NCBI GenBank assembly: GCA_003762615.1
Contig: RIAZ01000019.1
Span: 1-64,000 of the forward strand
Length of the DNA stretch: 64,000 nucleotides
Reading direction: 5' to 3'
From: Muribaculaceae bacterium Isolate-037 (Harlan)
Lineage (GTDB): Bacteria; Bacteroidota; Bacteroidia; Bacteroidales; Muribaculaceae
Part shown: piece by piece, positions 21,936-31,770 of the stretch
Layout: every line of letters starts with the position of its first letter
Numbering within the stretch: position 1 is the stretch's first letter
Notes under the pieces: generated by a model
What the model saw: the letters and a program-made list of their open reading frames with translations, nothing else
Told to the model about the DNA's origin: nothing
Database searches by the model: none
Translations under genes and position numbers: made by a program

Positions 21936-24905
21936 ATGCAGAACAAAGGGTTTATCAGCACCATTGCCGTCCTTTTGGTCTTGATTTGCGGATTTTATAT
22001 CTCCTTCTCTTTTGTGACCTCTCACTATGAGAAGAAGGCAGAGGAATATGCCGCGATGATGTCCAAGACAAGCGACGTAACCAATGATGCCTACAAACAG
22101 AATCTAAAGCAGTTTAACGATTCTATCGACAAAGAGAAAGTCTATCTGGGCTACACCTACAATCAGGTACGCAAACTTGAGATCGGTCTTGGTCTTGACC
22201 TGAAGGGTGGTATGAACGTGGTGCTCGAAATCTCGGTGCCTGACATACTACGTCAGTATGCGTCGGGTGAGCAGCAGCTCCGTCAGATCAACAGCACAAT
22301 TGCAAAGGTGCAGTCCGACGGTGTGAAAGGCAGCGATAAGAATTTTATCTCTAAGTTCACGTCTTACATCCAGCCGGGCGCGATGGTCGGATTGTTCACT
22401 CGTGAGGGTGAGTATATGGGTAAGGTGAAGAGCAATGCTTCTAATGAGGAAGTGGCTGATGCGCTTCAGAAGCAGATCGACAGTCAGGTAGACGCAGCCT
22501 TCAATATCTTCCGCACACGTATCGACCAGTTTGGTGTCGTTGCTCCGAATATCCAGAAACTTCAGGATAAGAACGGACAGATCCTTCTTGAACTCCCGGG
22601 CGTGAAAGAGCCGGAGCGTGTCACTGAGTTGTTGAAATCTTCAGCCAACCTTGAGTTCTTTGAGGTATATAATTATAATGAAATAGCCAACGATCTTTCT
22701 GCTTTCGCTCAGGCTTGGGCTCAGCAGGACACCATTAACCATACAAATATCATCGAGCTTCTCGGTGGTCCGCAGCGTGCCGGCAGCCCCGTGATCGGTA
22801 TGGTGACGCCCCGCAACAAGGCAGTGGTCGACAGTATCCTCTCGTCTCCTCTTGCCAAGCAGAAGCTCCCCAGCGATTTCTCTGCCGTATGGAGCGTGAA
22901 GCCGGTGGATTTCCCCGTGTATGATGCGCAGGGCAACGTGGTGAAGAAGGCTAACGGTGAAGACCGCACTACCCCTTACTGGGAGCTCGTGGCTCTCAAG
23001 GGTGAGGCTGCCCTTCAGGGCGATGTCGTGACTTCTGCTTCAAGCGAATACGACAATATGCGTGGCAACACTGTCAACATGCGAATGAACGATGCCGGTG
23101 CTCAGGCTTGGGCTACTCTTACCCGCAACAACATCGGACGCCCCATCGCAATCGTGCTTGATAACAATGTATACTCATTCCCCAATGTAAACAACGAGAT
23201 CACCGGCGGCTCTTCCGAAATCACCGGTAACTTCACTCCCGAAGAGGCTAACGACCTTGCAAACGTGCTCAAATCCGGTAAGATGAGCGCGAAGGTTGAC
23301 GTAGTGAGCAACAACGTTATCGGTCCGAGCCTTGGTGCTGAGGCTGTGCAGCAGGGTTTCCTCTCTTTCGTCGTGGCAATCATCCTTCTGATGATCTTCA
23401 TGATCCTTATATATGGTGTGATTCCCGGTCTTGTGGCTAACGTAGGTCTTATCCTCAACCTTTACTTCACTCTCGGTATCCTTGCCTCTTTCCAGGCTGT
23501 GCTTACTCTGTCAGGTATTGCCGGTATCGTCCTCTCCCTCGGTATGGCTGTCGATGCCAACGTGCTTATCTTCGAGCGTACTAAAGAGGAATTGCGTCTT
23601 GGCAAGAAACTCCGTCAGGCTATCTCTGAAGGCTACAGCAACGCATTCTCCGCAATCTTCGACTCAAACCTCACTTCTGTCATCACAGGTGTGATCCTCC
23701 TGATCTTCGGTTCAGGTCCTATCAAGGGTTTTGCCACTACTCTTATCATCGGTCTTGTATGCTCATTCTTCACAGCTGTGTTCCTCACCCGCATTGCGTT
23801 TGAACTCATCACGAAGAATGGTCGTTGCGAGAATATGACGTTTGATACAGGCATCAGCCGCAACCTTTTCTCCGGCACCAAGTTTAATTTCCTCGGTCAG
23901 TGGAAGACCGCCTCTATCGTATGGCTCGCCCTTATCGTGATATCGGTGGCTTCGCTCATATTCCGTGGAATGAATCAGGGTATTGACTTCTCCGGTGGTC
24001 GCAACTATGTGGTGCAGTTCGACAAATCTGTAAATCCTGCCGACATTCAGGCACGTCTTCTCAGTGAGCTTCAGAAAGAGGCTGACGACAAGACTGTCAG
24101 CGTGGGGGTGATCACGATTGACAACGACACTAAGGTGCGTATCTCTACCAACTATAAGATTGATGCAGAAGACGCAAATATCGACAATGAGATTTCTGCA
24201 CTTCTCTATAAGAATCTTAAGCCTGAGCTTACCGGCGCTGACGGTAAGGTGATGGATGAGAATGCTTTTGCCGTGGCTGACGAAAACCGTGGTATCATCT
24301 CTATCCAAAAGGTGGGTCCCTCTGTGGCTGACGATATGAAGCGTGATGCCGTATGGGCTGTTGGTATCGCTGTAGTATGTATGTTCCTTTACATCCTCGT
24401 GCGTTTCCACAACATCGCCTTCTCTGTCGGTGCGGTTTGTGCCGTGGCTCTCGCAGCATTCCTCATCATCGGCTTCTATTCTATCTGCTGGGGCTTCTTG
24501 CCGTTCTCAATGGAGATCGACCAGTCGTTTATCGCAGCTGTCCTCACCATCATCGGTTATCAGATCAACGATACTGTGGTGGTATTCGACCGTGTGCGTG
24601 AGATGATGAAGCTCTATCCGAAAGAGGATCGCTACGAGACGTTCAACAAGAGTCTTAACACAACTCTTACACGTACAGTGATGACCTCATTCTCAACATT
24701 GCTCGTGCTCTGCTGCATTTTCTTCCTCGGTGGCGACACTATCCGCAGCTTCACATTCGCAATGATCTTCGGCGTGATTGTAGGTACGTTCTGCTCACTC
24801 TACTGCGCAGCTCCCATCGCCTACAATATCATCAAGAGAAACACTAAGAAAGTGGCAGCCGACAACGGCAAGCCCGCTCTTGAAGGCAACCGCCGTTTCA
24901 AATAA
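21936..24905 (+). CDS. secDF: Fused protein-export membrane protein SecDF
   Basis: The 989-residue product is SecD followed by SecF in one chain. The SecD half has an N-terminal helix, GLGLDLKGGMNVVLEI, the periplasmic P1 domain and helices with GMAVDANVLIFERTKEE. The SecF half starts near residue 640 with GIDFSGGRNYVVQF and has YQINDTVVVFDRVREMM. Twelve membrane helices are visible. SecDF uses the proton gradient to pull exported proteins out of the SecYEG channel. Fusion is normal in Bacteroidetes. It is monocistronic, with a clear terminator after it. Confidence 0.97.
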   Translation: MQNKGFISTIAVLLVLICGFYISFSFVTSHYEKKAEEYAAMMSKTSDVTNDAYKQNLKQFNDSIDKEKVYLGYTYNQVRKLEIGLGLDLKGGMNVVLEISVPDILRQYASGEQQLRQINSTIAKVQSDGVKGSDKNFISKFTSYIQPGAMVGLFTREGEYMGKVKSNASNEEVADALQKQIDSQVDAAFNIFRTRIDQFGVVAPNIQKLQDKNGQILLELPGVKEPERVTELLKSSANLEFFEVYNYNEIANDLSAFAQAWAQQDTINHTNIIELLGGPQRAGSPVIGMVTPRNKAVVDSILSSPLAKQKLPSDFSAVWSVKPVDFPVYDAQGNVVKKANGEDRTTPYWELVALKGEAALQGDVVTSASSEYDNMRGNTVNMRMNDAGAQAWATLTRNNIGRPIAIVLDNNVYSFPNVNNEITGGSSEITGNFTPEEANDLANVLKSGKMSAKVDVVSNNVIGPSLGAEAVQQGFLSFVVAIILLMIFMILIYGVIPGLVANVGLILNLYFTLGILASFQAVLTLSGIAGIVLSLGMAVDANVLIFERTKEELRLGKKLRQAISEGYSNAFSAIFDSNLTSVITGVILLIFGSGPIKGFATTLIIGLVCSFFTAVFLTRIAFELITKNGRCENMTFDTGISRNLFSGTKFNFLGQWKTASIVWLALIVISVASLIFRGMNQGIDFSGGRNYVVQFDKSVNPADIQARLLSELQKEADDKTVSVGVITIDNDTKVRISTNYKIDAEDANIDNEISALLYKNLKPELTGADGKVMDENAFAVADENRGIISIQKVGPSVADDMKRDAVWAVGIAVVCMFLYILVRFHNIAFSVGAVCAVALAAFLIIGFYSICWGFLPFSMEIDQSFIAAVLTIIGYQINDTVVVFDRVREMMKLYPKEDRYETFNKSLNTTLTRTVMTSFSTLLVLCCIFFLGGDTIRSFTFAMIFGVIVGTFCSLYCAAPIAYNIIKRNTKKVAADNGKPALEGNRRFK

Positions 24906-24958
24906 AACGAAAAGCAAAAGTCATATACAGTATAAGCATAAATTGTATAAAATGTTGT

Positions 24959-24995
24959 GTCGGATTGCCCGTGAGGGTAGTCCGGCTTTTTTTTT
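24959..24995 (+). terminator. Rho-independent terminator of secDF
   Basis: GTCGGATTGCCC and GGGTAGTCCGGC form a stem (with G-T pairs) around GTGA, followed by nine T residues. Confidence 0.9.
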
Positions 24996-25004
24996 ATGTG
25001 ATAT

Positions 25005-25048
25005 CATTAATGTCCCTAATGACAATAATGACAGTAATGACATTTAAG
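25005..25048. repeat. 9-bp tandem repeat tract (AATGACAAT type)
   Basis: Units CATTAATGT, AATGACAAT, AATGACAGT and AATGACATT lie between secDF and proC. The rest of this 328-bp gap (24906-25233) holds the secDF terminator and AT-rich DNA, with no further gene seen. Confidence 0.75.
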
Positions 25049-25233
25049 TCCTCAAACCTTATTTTGGATAGCTTATCATGACTGTAAATGATGCCTAATC
25101 TTGTTGAAAAAACAAGATTATCACAAGAATCCCACATCTAATGGTTACAATAGTAGGTATGATACAATAAAATGGTAATTTTTTCTTTTTAAATATATGA
25201 TTACCTCTCAATTTTTTAATATTAATCAAAAGA

Positions 25234-26016
25234 ATGAAGAAAATCGCCATAATAGGAGCTGGAAACATGGGGGGTGCTATAGCAGCCTCTCTTGTCGGTG
25301 CCGACTTCCGGGTAGTATGCACTGCAAAGACAAAGATTACCATTGACAGAATCCATAAGGAGATTCCCGGAGTGGAGATTACGCAGTCAAATGTGGTGGC
25401 TGTCTCTGATGCCGATATTATTGTATTGGCTGTGAAACCCTATATTTCTGCCGGTGTAATTGAGGAGATAAACCCTGTAATAAAGCCGGGGGCGATTGTT
25501 CTCTCTGTTGTGGCTACGTTGTCGCTCGCTGATCTTAACTGTTTGCTTCATTCCTCCGAGAGGGAGATGAAGATTATGAGGGTCATACCGAATACCGCCA
25601 TACGCTTAGGCAAGAGCGTTACATTTATAGCTCCCGATAGCAACGTTGATGCCGACACGCTGGCAGTGGCGGAGGGTATCTTCAACCGTTCCGGAAAGGC
25701 TTTCGTAATAGAGGAGAAAAGCATGGGGGCTTGTATGGCACTCGCATCATGCGGTATAGCCTATTTCCTTAGATTTATTCGTGCTGCTGCTGAAGGTAGT
25801 GTAGAACTGGGACTTCGTCCGACATTCGCCACTCAGATTGCAGCCCTCACTGCCGAGGGTGCGGCGGCATTGCTTGCCGATGGCGCACATCCCGAAGCGG
25901 AAATTGACAAAGTGACCACCCCGGGCGGCATAACGATTAAAGGATTGAACGCTTTGGAGGCAAACGGATTCACGAATGCTGTCATAGAGGCTCTGCGTGC
26001 ATCCTGTGTGAAATAG
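25234..26016 (+). CDS. proC: Pyrroline-5-carboxylate reductase
   Basis: The 260-residue product has an N-terminal Rossmann site, IAIIGAGNMGGAIAASLVGA, the VLAVKPY strand, MRVIPNTAIRLGKSVTF, and the C-terminal dimer helices with CGIAYFLRFIRAAAEGSVELGL and KVTTPGGITIKGLNALE. It reduces pyrroline-5-carboxylate to proline with NAD(P)H, the last step of proline synthesis. It leads the proC-proB-proA cluster, with a 9-bp-repeat hairpin between it and proB. Confidence 0.95.
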   Translation: MKKIAIIGAGNMGGAIAASLVGADFRVVCTAKTKITIDRIHKEIPGVEITQSNVVAVSDADIIVLAVKPYISAGVIEEINPVIKPGAIVLSVVATLSLADLNCLLHSSEREMKIMRVIPNTAIRLGKSVTFIAPDSNVDADTLAVAEGIFNRSGKAFVIEEKSMGACMALASCGIAYFLRFIRAAAEGSVELGLRPTFATQIAALTAEGAAALLADGAHPEAEIDKVTTPGGITIKGLNALEANGFTNAVIEALRASCVK

Positions 26017-26067
26017 GACTCCTTAGACTCCTTAGACGTCTAAGAAGTCTAAGGAGTCTAATTAAAA
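26016..26067. repeat. Hairpin built from 9-bp units (GACTCCTTA) between proC and proB
   Basis: TAGACTCCTTAGAC and GTCTAAGGAGTCTA are perfect reverse complements around TCTAAGAA-type DNA, and the arms are themselves tandem GACTCCTTA units. There is no long T run, so it may be an mRNA-processing or partial-termination hairpin rather than a full terminator. Confidence 0.7.
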
Positions 26068-26075
26068 AATAGCTG

Positions 26076-27149
26076 ATGAAAACAATTGTAGTTAAAATAG
26101 GAAGTAATGTGCTGACCCGAAATGACGGTTCGCTCGACGGCACAAGAATGTCGGCTATCGTTGATCAGGTGGCGGCAATTCGCAAACGTGGTGATAGGGT
26201 AGTGCTGGTATCTTCCGGTGCGGTGGCGGCGGGACGCAATGAGGTGCGTGCCCGTTATGCTCTTGATACTGTATCTGCACGGCAACTTTATTCCACCGTC
26301 GGACAGGCAAAACTCATAAACCGATATTACGAATTGTTTCGTGACTACGGGATGACGTGCGGACAGGTGCTCACCACTAAGGAGGGTTTCGGATCGCGCA
26401 CGCATTATCTCAACCAGCGTCATTGCATAGAGGTGCTCCTGATGCATGATGTAATACCGATAATCAATGAGAATGATGCCGTATCCGTCACCGAACTTAT
26501 GTTTACCGACAACGATGAACTGTCAGGACTCGTGGCTGCAATGGTGGATGCCGACATGCTTATAATCTTGAGTAATATCGACGGTATTTATAATGGCAAT
26601 CCTGCTGACCCGACATCGGAGGTGATTCGGGTGGTTGAGCCGTCGGTGAAAGACCTGTCAGACGTGGTAGTCGCCGGAAAATCAAGTTTCGGACGCGGAG
26701 GTATGCTGACGAAGAGCCGTATCGCTCTTCAGGCTGCTTCCGAAGGTATAGAAGTGGTGGTGGCGAATGGTAAGCGCGACGACATACTGCTATCCGTGCT
26801 CGATGACCCCGACACTTTATGCACCCGCATATTGCCGGGCGAACACGTGAATGGTGTCAAGAAATGGATAGCACATTCCGGCGATTTCACCAAGGGGGAA
26901 CTCTATATCAACGACGGGGCGGAGCGCACACTGTTCTCTCCCGATCATGCTGCCAGCCTTCTCCCTGTGGGGATAGAGGAGGTAAGCGGCAACTTTAGGA
27001 AAGGGGATCTGGTCGACGTGATAAGCTCACGTGGAGGGCATCTCGGGGTAGGCTGTTGTGAATATTCCTCTTCAGAACTCAAGGAGGTGATAGGGAAGAA
27101 GGGTATGCGGCCTGCCATACATTACGATTACCTGCATCTCGATTTGTAA
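26076..27149 (+). CDS. proB: Glutamate 5-kinase
   Basis: The 357-residue product has an amino-acid kinase domain (VVKIGSNVL, VVLVSSGAVAAGRNE, PIINENDAVSV, LSNIDGIYNGNP, FGRGGMLTK) and a C-terminal PUA domain from about residue 270 (GELYINDGAERTLF). It phosphorylates glutamate, the first and feedback-controlled step of proline synthesis; the PUA domain is usual in bacterial ProB. It follows proC by 59 bp and is followed by proA after 17 bp. Confidence 0.95.
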   Translation: MKTIVVKIGSNVLTRNDGSLDGTRMSAIVDQVAAIRKRGDRVVLVSSGAVAAGRNEVRARYALDTVSARQLYSTVGQAKLINRYYELFRDYGMTCGQVLTTKEGFGSRTHYLNQRHCIEVLLMHDVIPIINENDAVSVTELMFTDNDELSGLVAAMVDADMLIILSNIDGIYNGNPADPTSEVIRVVEPSVKDLSDVVVAGKSSFGRGGMLTKSRIALQAASEGIEVVVANGKRDDILLSVLDDPDTLCTRILPGEHVNGVKKWIAHSGDFTKGELYINDGAERTLFSPDHAASLLPVGIEEVSGNFRKGDLVDVISSRGGHLGVGCCEYSSSELKEVIGKKGMRPAIHYDYLHLDL

Positions 27150-27166
27150 AATAAAAATGATTATAT

Positions 27167-28411
27167 ATGATTTCAGGATTATTACGGGAAGTTAAGGAAG
27201 CGTCTGTCACTCTTCCGCTTCTCCCGCCCGAGAGAATTGAGGAGATTCTTTTGAAGGTGGCTGATAAGATAGAGGAACAGACTGAGACTATCCTGGCAGC
27301 CAATGCAGTTGACTTGTCGGGAATGTCATCAGGCAATCCTGATTATGACCGTCTTATGCTTACACCCGAACGTATTGCCGATATTGCCGCCGACATGAGA
27401 AGGGTGGCTCAGTTGCCGTCACCCTACGGACGCCAGATATCAAAGACGGTACGCCCTAACGGGATGGTGATACGCAAGATCTCCGTACCGTTCGGAGTGA
27501 TAGGGGTGATTTACGAGGCGCGTCCCAACGTGACCGCCGACGTGTTTGGACTTTGCTTCAAGAGCGGGAGTGCATGCGTGCTGAAAGGTGGACATGATGC
27601 CGATAATTCCTCACGTGCAATTGTCGATGTGATATGTGGAGTGTTGCGTGAAGAGGGACTTCCAGAGGTATTATGCACATTGCTTCCTGCAAACAGGGAG
27701 AGTGCCGCCGAGATGATGGAGGCAGTTGGGGATATTGATGTGATAATACCGCGAGGCGGACGCGGACTGATAGATTTTGTCAGAAAAAATTCGCGTGTGC
27801 CGGTGATTGAGACCGGTGCCGGAGTGTGCCACACATATATTGATCTCTCTGCCGATATTGAAAAATCGGCACGGGTTGTATGCAACGCCAAGACGCGGCG
27901 TGTGAGTGTATGTAATGCCCTCGATTGCCTTATCATACATAAGGAACGGCTTGCATCCCTTCCCGATATCTGTCTGCCGCTTTCCGAGAAGGGGGTGATG
28001 ATATATGCCGACGAGCCGGCTTACGATGCGCTTAGAGGAAAATACCCCGACACATTGCTGCTGAAGGCGGATGAGAGAAGCTACGGTACAGAATTCCGCG
28101 ACTACAAGATGGCGGTTAAGACGGTCGGGTCGATGGAGGAGGCTATGATGCATATTGCCCGTCATGGTTCACACCACAGCGAATGTATCATGAGTGAGAA
28201 TCCCGACAACATAACACGTTTTCAGGCAGGTGTGGATGCCGCTTGTGTATATGCCAACGTCTCCACAGCCTTCACCGACGGCGGACAATTTGGATTCGGC
28301 GCAGAAATCGGCATTTCTACCCAGAAACTCCACGCACGCGGACCGATGGGACTCCCCGAACTCACCACCTACAAATATTTCATCTCCGGCGACGGTCAAA
28401 CCCGCCAATAA
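27167..28411 (+). CDS. proA: Glutamate-5-semialdehyde dehydrogenase
   Basis: The 414-residue product has [58 protein letters not shown], and the region [16 protein letters not shown] that holds the catalytic cysteine. It reduces glutamyl-5-phosphate to the semialdehyde, which cyclises and goes to ProC. The stop codon falls in the first AATAATGAC unit of a short 9-bp repeat, and ugd begins 49 bp later, so they may share a transcript. Confidence 0.96.
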   Translation: MISGLLREVKEASVTLPLLPPERIEEILLKVADKIEEQTETILAANAVDLSGMSSGNPDYDRLMLTPERIADIAADMRRVAQLPSPYGRQISKTVRPNGMVIRKISVPFGVIGVIYEARPNVTADVFGLCFKSGSACVLKGGHDADNSSRAIVDVICGVLREEGLPEVLCTLLPANRESAAEMMEAVGDIDVIIPRGGRGLIDFVRKNSRVPVIETGAGVCHTYIDLSADIEKSARVVCNAKTRRVSVCNALDCLIIHKERLASLPDICLPLSEKGVMIYADEPAYDALRGKYPDTLLLKADERSYGTEFRDYKMAVKTVGSMEEAMMHIARHGSHHSECIMSENPDNITRFQAGVDAACVYANVSTAFTDGGQFGFGAEIGISTQKLHARGPMGLPELTTYKYFISGDGQTRQ

Positions 28412-28460
28412 TGACAATAATGACAACGCCCACAACGTTCTTTCAAAAAAAGAAATTGAG

Positions 28461-29828
28461 ATGAATATAGCCGTAGCCGGAACAGGATACGTGGGTCTTT
28501 CAATAGCCACTCTCCTCGCTCAACATAATCACGTCACTGCCGTAGACGTTATTCCCGAAAAGGTGGAACTTATCAATGCCGGTAAGTCGCCCATACAGGA
28601 TGAATACATCGAGATATATCTCCGTGAGAAGGAACTTGATCTCCGCGCCACTCTCGATGGAGCGGCGGCATATCGTGATGCTGACTTCGTGGTCATTGCC
28701 ACTCCTACAAACTATGATCCCGTGACAAATTGTTTCGACACTCATAATATAGAGGATGTCATAGATCTTGTGCTCAGCGTTAACCCGGAGGCGGTAATGG
28801 TGATTAAATCTACCATTCCCGTAGGCTATTGCAGATCGCTATATCTCAAATATGCCCGGCAAGGCGTAAAACGGTTGAATCTTCTCTTCTCCCCCGAATT
28901 TCTCCGCGAGAGCAAAGCCTTGTATGATAACCTGTACCCTTCACGCATAATCGTCGGCTATCCAAAGATGATAGGGAAGAGTGAACGTTATGATGCTCTT
29001 GACGCAGAGAACGAGGCAATTGGAGAAATTGCCGATATACCATTCCTTGAGAAAAAGGCTCATGAATTTGCCGACCTTCTCAAGCAAGGCGCAATCGGAC
29101 CACAGGGATCCGACAAACCAACCCCACAACCCCGGTCTTCCACTATCCCCACTCTCTTCATGGGCTTGAAGGAGGCAGAGGCTGTCAAACTATTCGCCAA
29201 TACCTATCTCGCTCTACGTGTCAGCTACTTCAACGAACTCGACACTTACGCCGAGGTAAAGGGGCTTGACTCCAAGGCTATCATAGAGGGGATTGGTCTT
29301 GACCCCCGTATCGGCACTCACTACAACAATCCATCCTTTGGCTACGGTGGCTACTGTCTGCCTAAGGATACAAAGCAGTTACTCGCTAACTACAACAACG
29401 TGCCGCAGAACATGATGTCGGCTATCGTGGATAGCAACCGCACGCGAAAGGACTTCATCGCCGACCAGGTGCTCAAAATGGCAGGCTGGTACGATTATAC
29501 ACAGGCTCCCCAGCCCCCTAAAGGGGGAGTGGATATGGTGCCCTCCCCGATAGTCGGAGTTTACAGACTGACGATGAAATCCAATTCCGACAATTTCCGT
29601 CAATCCTCCATACAGGGTGTGATGAAGCGCATAAAGGCAAAGGGTGCCACTGTCATTATATATGAGCCGACACTTCCTGACGGCACTACCTTCTTCGGCA
29701 GTCGTGTGGTGAACGACCTGGAGAAGTTCAAGAGGGAATCACAGGCGATTCTTGCCAACCGCTCGAATGTGGAACTGGAGGATGTCAAAGAAAAAGTATA
29801 TACGCGTGATATTTTCTCACGAGATTGA
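28461..29828 (+). CDS. ugd: UDP-glucose 6-dehydrogenase, with extra internal segments
   Basis: The product is 455 residues from the ATG at 28461. It shows the N-terminal Rossmann site [54 protein letters not shown] and the catalytic [14 protein letters not shown]. It oxidises UDP-glucose to UDP-glucuronate for capsule or exopolysaccharide. It is longer than the common short form of about 390. Extra stretches lie at about 170-215 (rich in Pro, Gly, Ser) and 345-365 (QAPQPPKGG). The DNA of the second holds CCCCCTAAAGGGGGAG, an intergenic palindrome type also seen near 61220. gmd follows within 10 bp. Confidence 0.93.
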   Translation: MNIAVAGTGYVGLSIATLLAQHNHVTAVDVIPEKVELINAGKSPIQDEYIEIYLREKELDLRATLDGAAAYRDADFVVIATPTNYDPVTNCFDTHNIEDVIDLVLSVNPEAVMVIKSTIPVGYCRSLYLKYARQGVKRLNLLFSPEFLRESKALYDNLYPSRIIVGYPKMIGKSERYDALDAENEAIGEIADIPFLEKKAHEFADLLKQGAIGPQGSDKPTPQPRSSTIPTLFMGLKEAEAVKLFANTYLALRVSYFNELDTYAEVKGLDSKAIIEGIGLDPRIGTHYNNPSFGYGGYCLPKDTKQLLANYNNVPQNMMSAIVDSNRTRKDFIADQVLKMAGWYDYTQAPQPPKGGVDMVPSPIVGVYRLTMKSNSDNFRQSSIQGVMKRIKAKGATVIIYEPTLPDGTTFFGSRVVNDLEKFKRESQAILANRSNVELEDVKEKVYTRDIFSRD

Positions 29829-29837
29829 ACCTAAATT

Positions 29838-30932
29838 ATGAAGAAAAAAGCATTGATAACCGGTGTCACCGGTCAGGATGGGTCATATCTCTCTGAATTG
29901 CTTCTTGAAAAGGGATATGATGTGCATGGTATAATACGCCGTTCATCGGTCGACTTCCGGGAGCGTATAGCTCATCTGGAGGGGCATCCTAATTTTCATC
30001 TGCATTACGGGGATCTGGGTGATTCCATGTCGATACTTCAGGTGATCGGGCGAGTTCGTCCCGATGAGATCTACAATCTTGCCGCACAGAGCCATGTGCA
30101 GGTGAGCTTCGATGCTCCGGAATATACTGCCAATGTTGATGCCACAGGAGTGTTGCGTATCCTTGAGGCGGTGAGACAATGCGGACTTGCCGACACATGC
30201 CGCATATATCAGGCTTCCACATCCGAGCTATATGGGAAGGTGGAGCAGGTGCCGCAGAATGAGGAGACTCCGTTCCATCCCTACAGCCCGTATGCCGTGG
30301 CAAAACTTTACGGATTCTGGATTGTGAGGGAATACCGCGAGGCTTACAATATGTACTGCTGCTCCGGCATTCTGTTCAACCATGAGTCGGAGCGTCGCGG
30401 TGAGACCTTCGTGACGCGTAAGATCACCCTTGCCGCCGCACGTATCGCGCAAGGTAAGCAGGAGAAACTATATCTCGGTAATCTATCCTCCCTCCGCGAC
30501 TGGGGATATGCCAAGGACTACGTGGAATGTATGTGGCTTATCCTTCAGCAGCCACGTCCGGATGACTATGTGATCGCCACAGGTGAACAACATTCCGTGC
30601 GAGAGTTCTGTCTACTGGCATTCAAGCGCGCCGGTATCGACCTGCGTTTTGAGGGTGAGGGTGAGAATGAGAAGGGTATCGATGTTAAGACCGGGAAAGT
30701 GCTCGTGGAGGTGTCACCCGACTTCTACCGTCCGACTGATGTGGTCAATCTGTGGGGCGACCCCTCTAAGGCGAAGCGTGAACTTGGTTGGAACCCTACC
30801 GAAAAGACAAGTTTTGAAGATCTCGTGAATTTGATGGTGGATGCCGACATGGCAAAGGTGGCTGTAGAGCGTGCCGGAGATCATGTCCGCATGAACCTTG
30901 CCGAATATCTTGAGAAGGGGATTGTGAAATGA
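29838..30932 (+). CDS. gmd: GDP-mannose 4,6-dehydratase
   Basis: The 364-residue product starts with the short-chain dehydrogenase site [29 protein letters not shown]. It has [29 protein letters not shown] (catalytic Tyr-x-x-x-Lys), [21 protein letters not shown], and [12 protein letters not shown]. It makes GDP-4-keto-6-deoxymannose, the precursor of GDP-fucose and related sugars; the epimerase/reductase that finishes GDP-fucose is not in this window. It overlaps the next gene by 4 bp (ATGA). Confidence 0.96.
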   Translation: MKKKALITGVTGQDGSYLSELLLEKGYDVHGIIRRSSVDFRERIAHLEGHPNFHLHYGDLGDSMSILQVIGRVRPDEIYNLAAQSHVQVSFDAPEYTANVDATGVLRILEAVRQCGLADTCRIYQASTSELYGKVEQVPQNEETPFHPYSPYAVAKLYGFWIVREYREAYNMYCCSGILFNHESERRGETFVTRKITLAAARIAQGKQEKLYLGNLSSLRDWGYAKDYVECMWLILQQPRPDDYVIATGEQHSVREFCLLAFKRAGIDLRFEGEGENEKGIDVKTGKVLVEVSPDFYRPTDVVNLWGDPSKAKRELGWNPTEKTSFEDLVNLMVDADMAKVAVERAGDHVRMNLAEYLEKGIVK

Positions 30933-31753
30933 TACGCTGTCTGATCGCAACTATATTCCTGTTGGTCTCCGTCATAAACTCATACTCCTATACCCGTTCT
31001 GACTTCGCGGTCTCGGTATGCGGAACGGATGCCGCTGATTCTGTAGCCGTGGTGCCCGCTGGTGTGACGGCTATCCCTGATTTCGCTTTTGCCGACAATG
31101 CAAATATCCGTCATGTGATATTGCCGGAGGGGTTGGAGACGATAGGGGAGTATGCGTTCTTAGGCTGCACCTCGCTTGAATCCCTGACACTACCCTCATC
31201 CTTGAAAACTATTGGTGAGGGTGCATTCCGGGAGTGTACCGCCCTGGAATCACTGACCATACCGTCGGGAGTGACGGTGGTGCCGCGATATCTGTGTGCA
31301 TGGTCAACCTCACTCGAATCGGTATCCCTTCCCGACAATCTCAAAGACATAGCAAGCCATGCGTTTGCCTACTGTGCGTCATTACAGAGAATAGAGATAC
31401 CATCCGGAGTCAAGCATATAGGAAGCAACGTGTTCAGCGAATGTCATTCATTAGAAGAGATAGAACTCCCCACCTCAATCGAGGAACTCGAATCGTATGC
31501 ATTCTCTGGATGCAGATCCCTGCGGAAAGCCGTACTCCCCGCCAACGACAAACTCCTCGGAGAATACCTCTTCACCGGATGCCAGGCATTACAGGAGATA
31601 ATATGCCAAAGCCGGAAGCCCGCACCCTTCGATTGCGGCACCCCCTTCTTCGATCCGTCAGAATCTGCGCTCTACACCAGTTGCCGTCTGATAGTCCCCG
31701 CCTCCAGCCGCCACCTCTACCGCTGCTCCCCCGTCTGGTCCCTTTTCCTTTGA
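30929..31753 (+). CDS. BspA-like leucine-rich-repeat secreted protein
   Basis: The 274-residue product has a signal peptide ([20 protein letters not shown]) and about seven BspA/LRR_5 repeats of about 23 residues, such as [19 protein letters not shown] and [19 protein letters not shown]. It ends after the repeats without a sorting domain. Such proteins are secreted and often bind host or other surfaces. Its coupling to gmd by a 4-bp overlap is unusual and suggests coexpression with surface-sugar synthesis, though a functional link is not shown. Confidence 0.85.
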   Translation: MIRCLIATIFLLVSVINSYSYTRSDFAVSVCGTDAADSVAVVPAGVTAIPDFAFADNANIRHVILPEGLETIGEYAFLGCTSLESLTLPSSLKTIGEGAFRECTALESLTIPSGVTVVPRYLCAWSTSLESVSLPDNLKDIASHAFAYCASLQRIEIPSGVKHIGSNVFSECHSLEEIELPTSIEELESYAFSGCRSLRKAVLPANDKLLGEYLFTGCQALQEIICQSRKPAPFDCGTPFFDPSESALYTSCRLIVPASSRHLYRCSPVWSLFL

Positions 31754-31770
31754 CATACGGCTGTGTCGGA

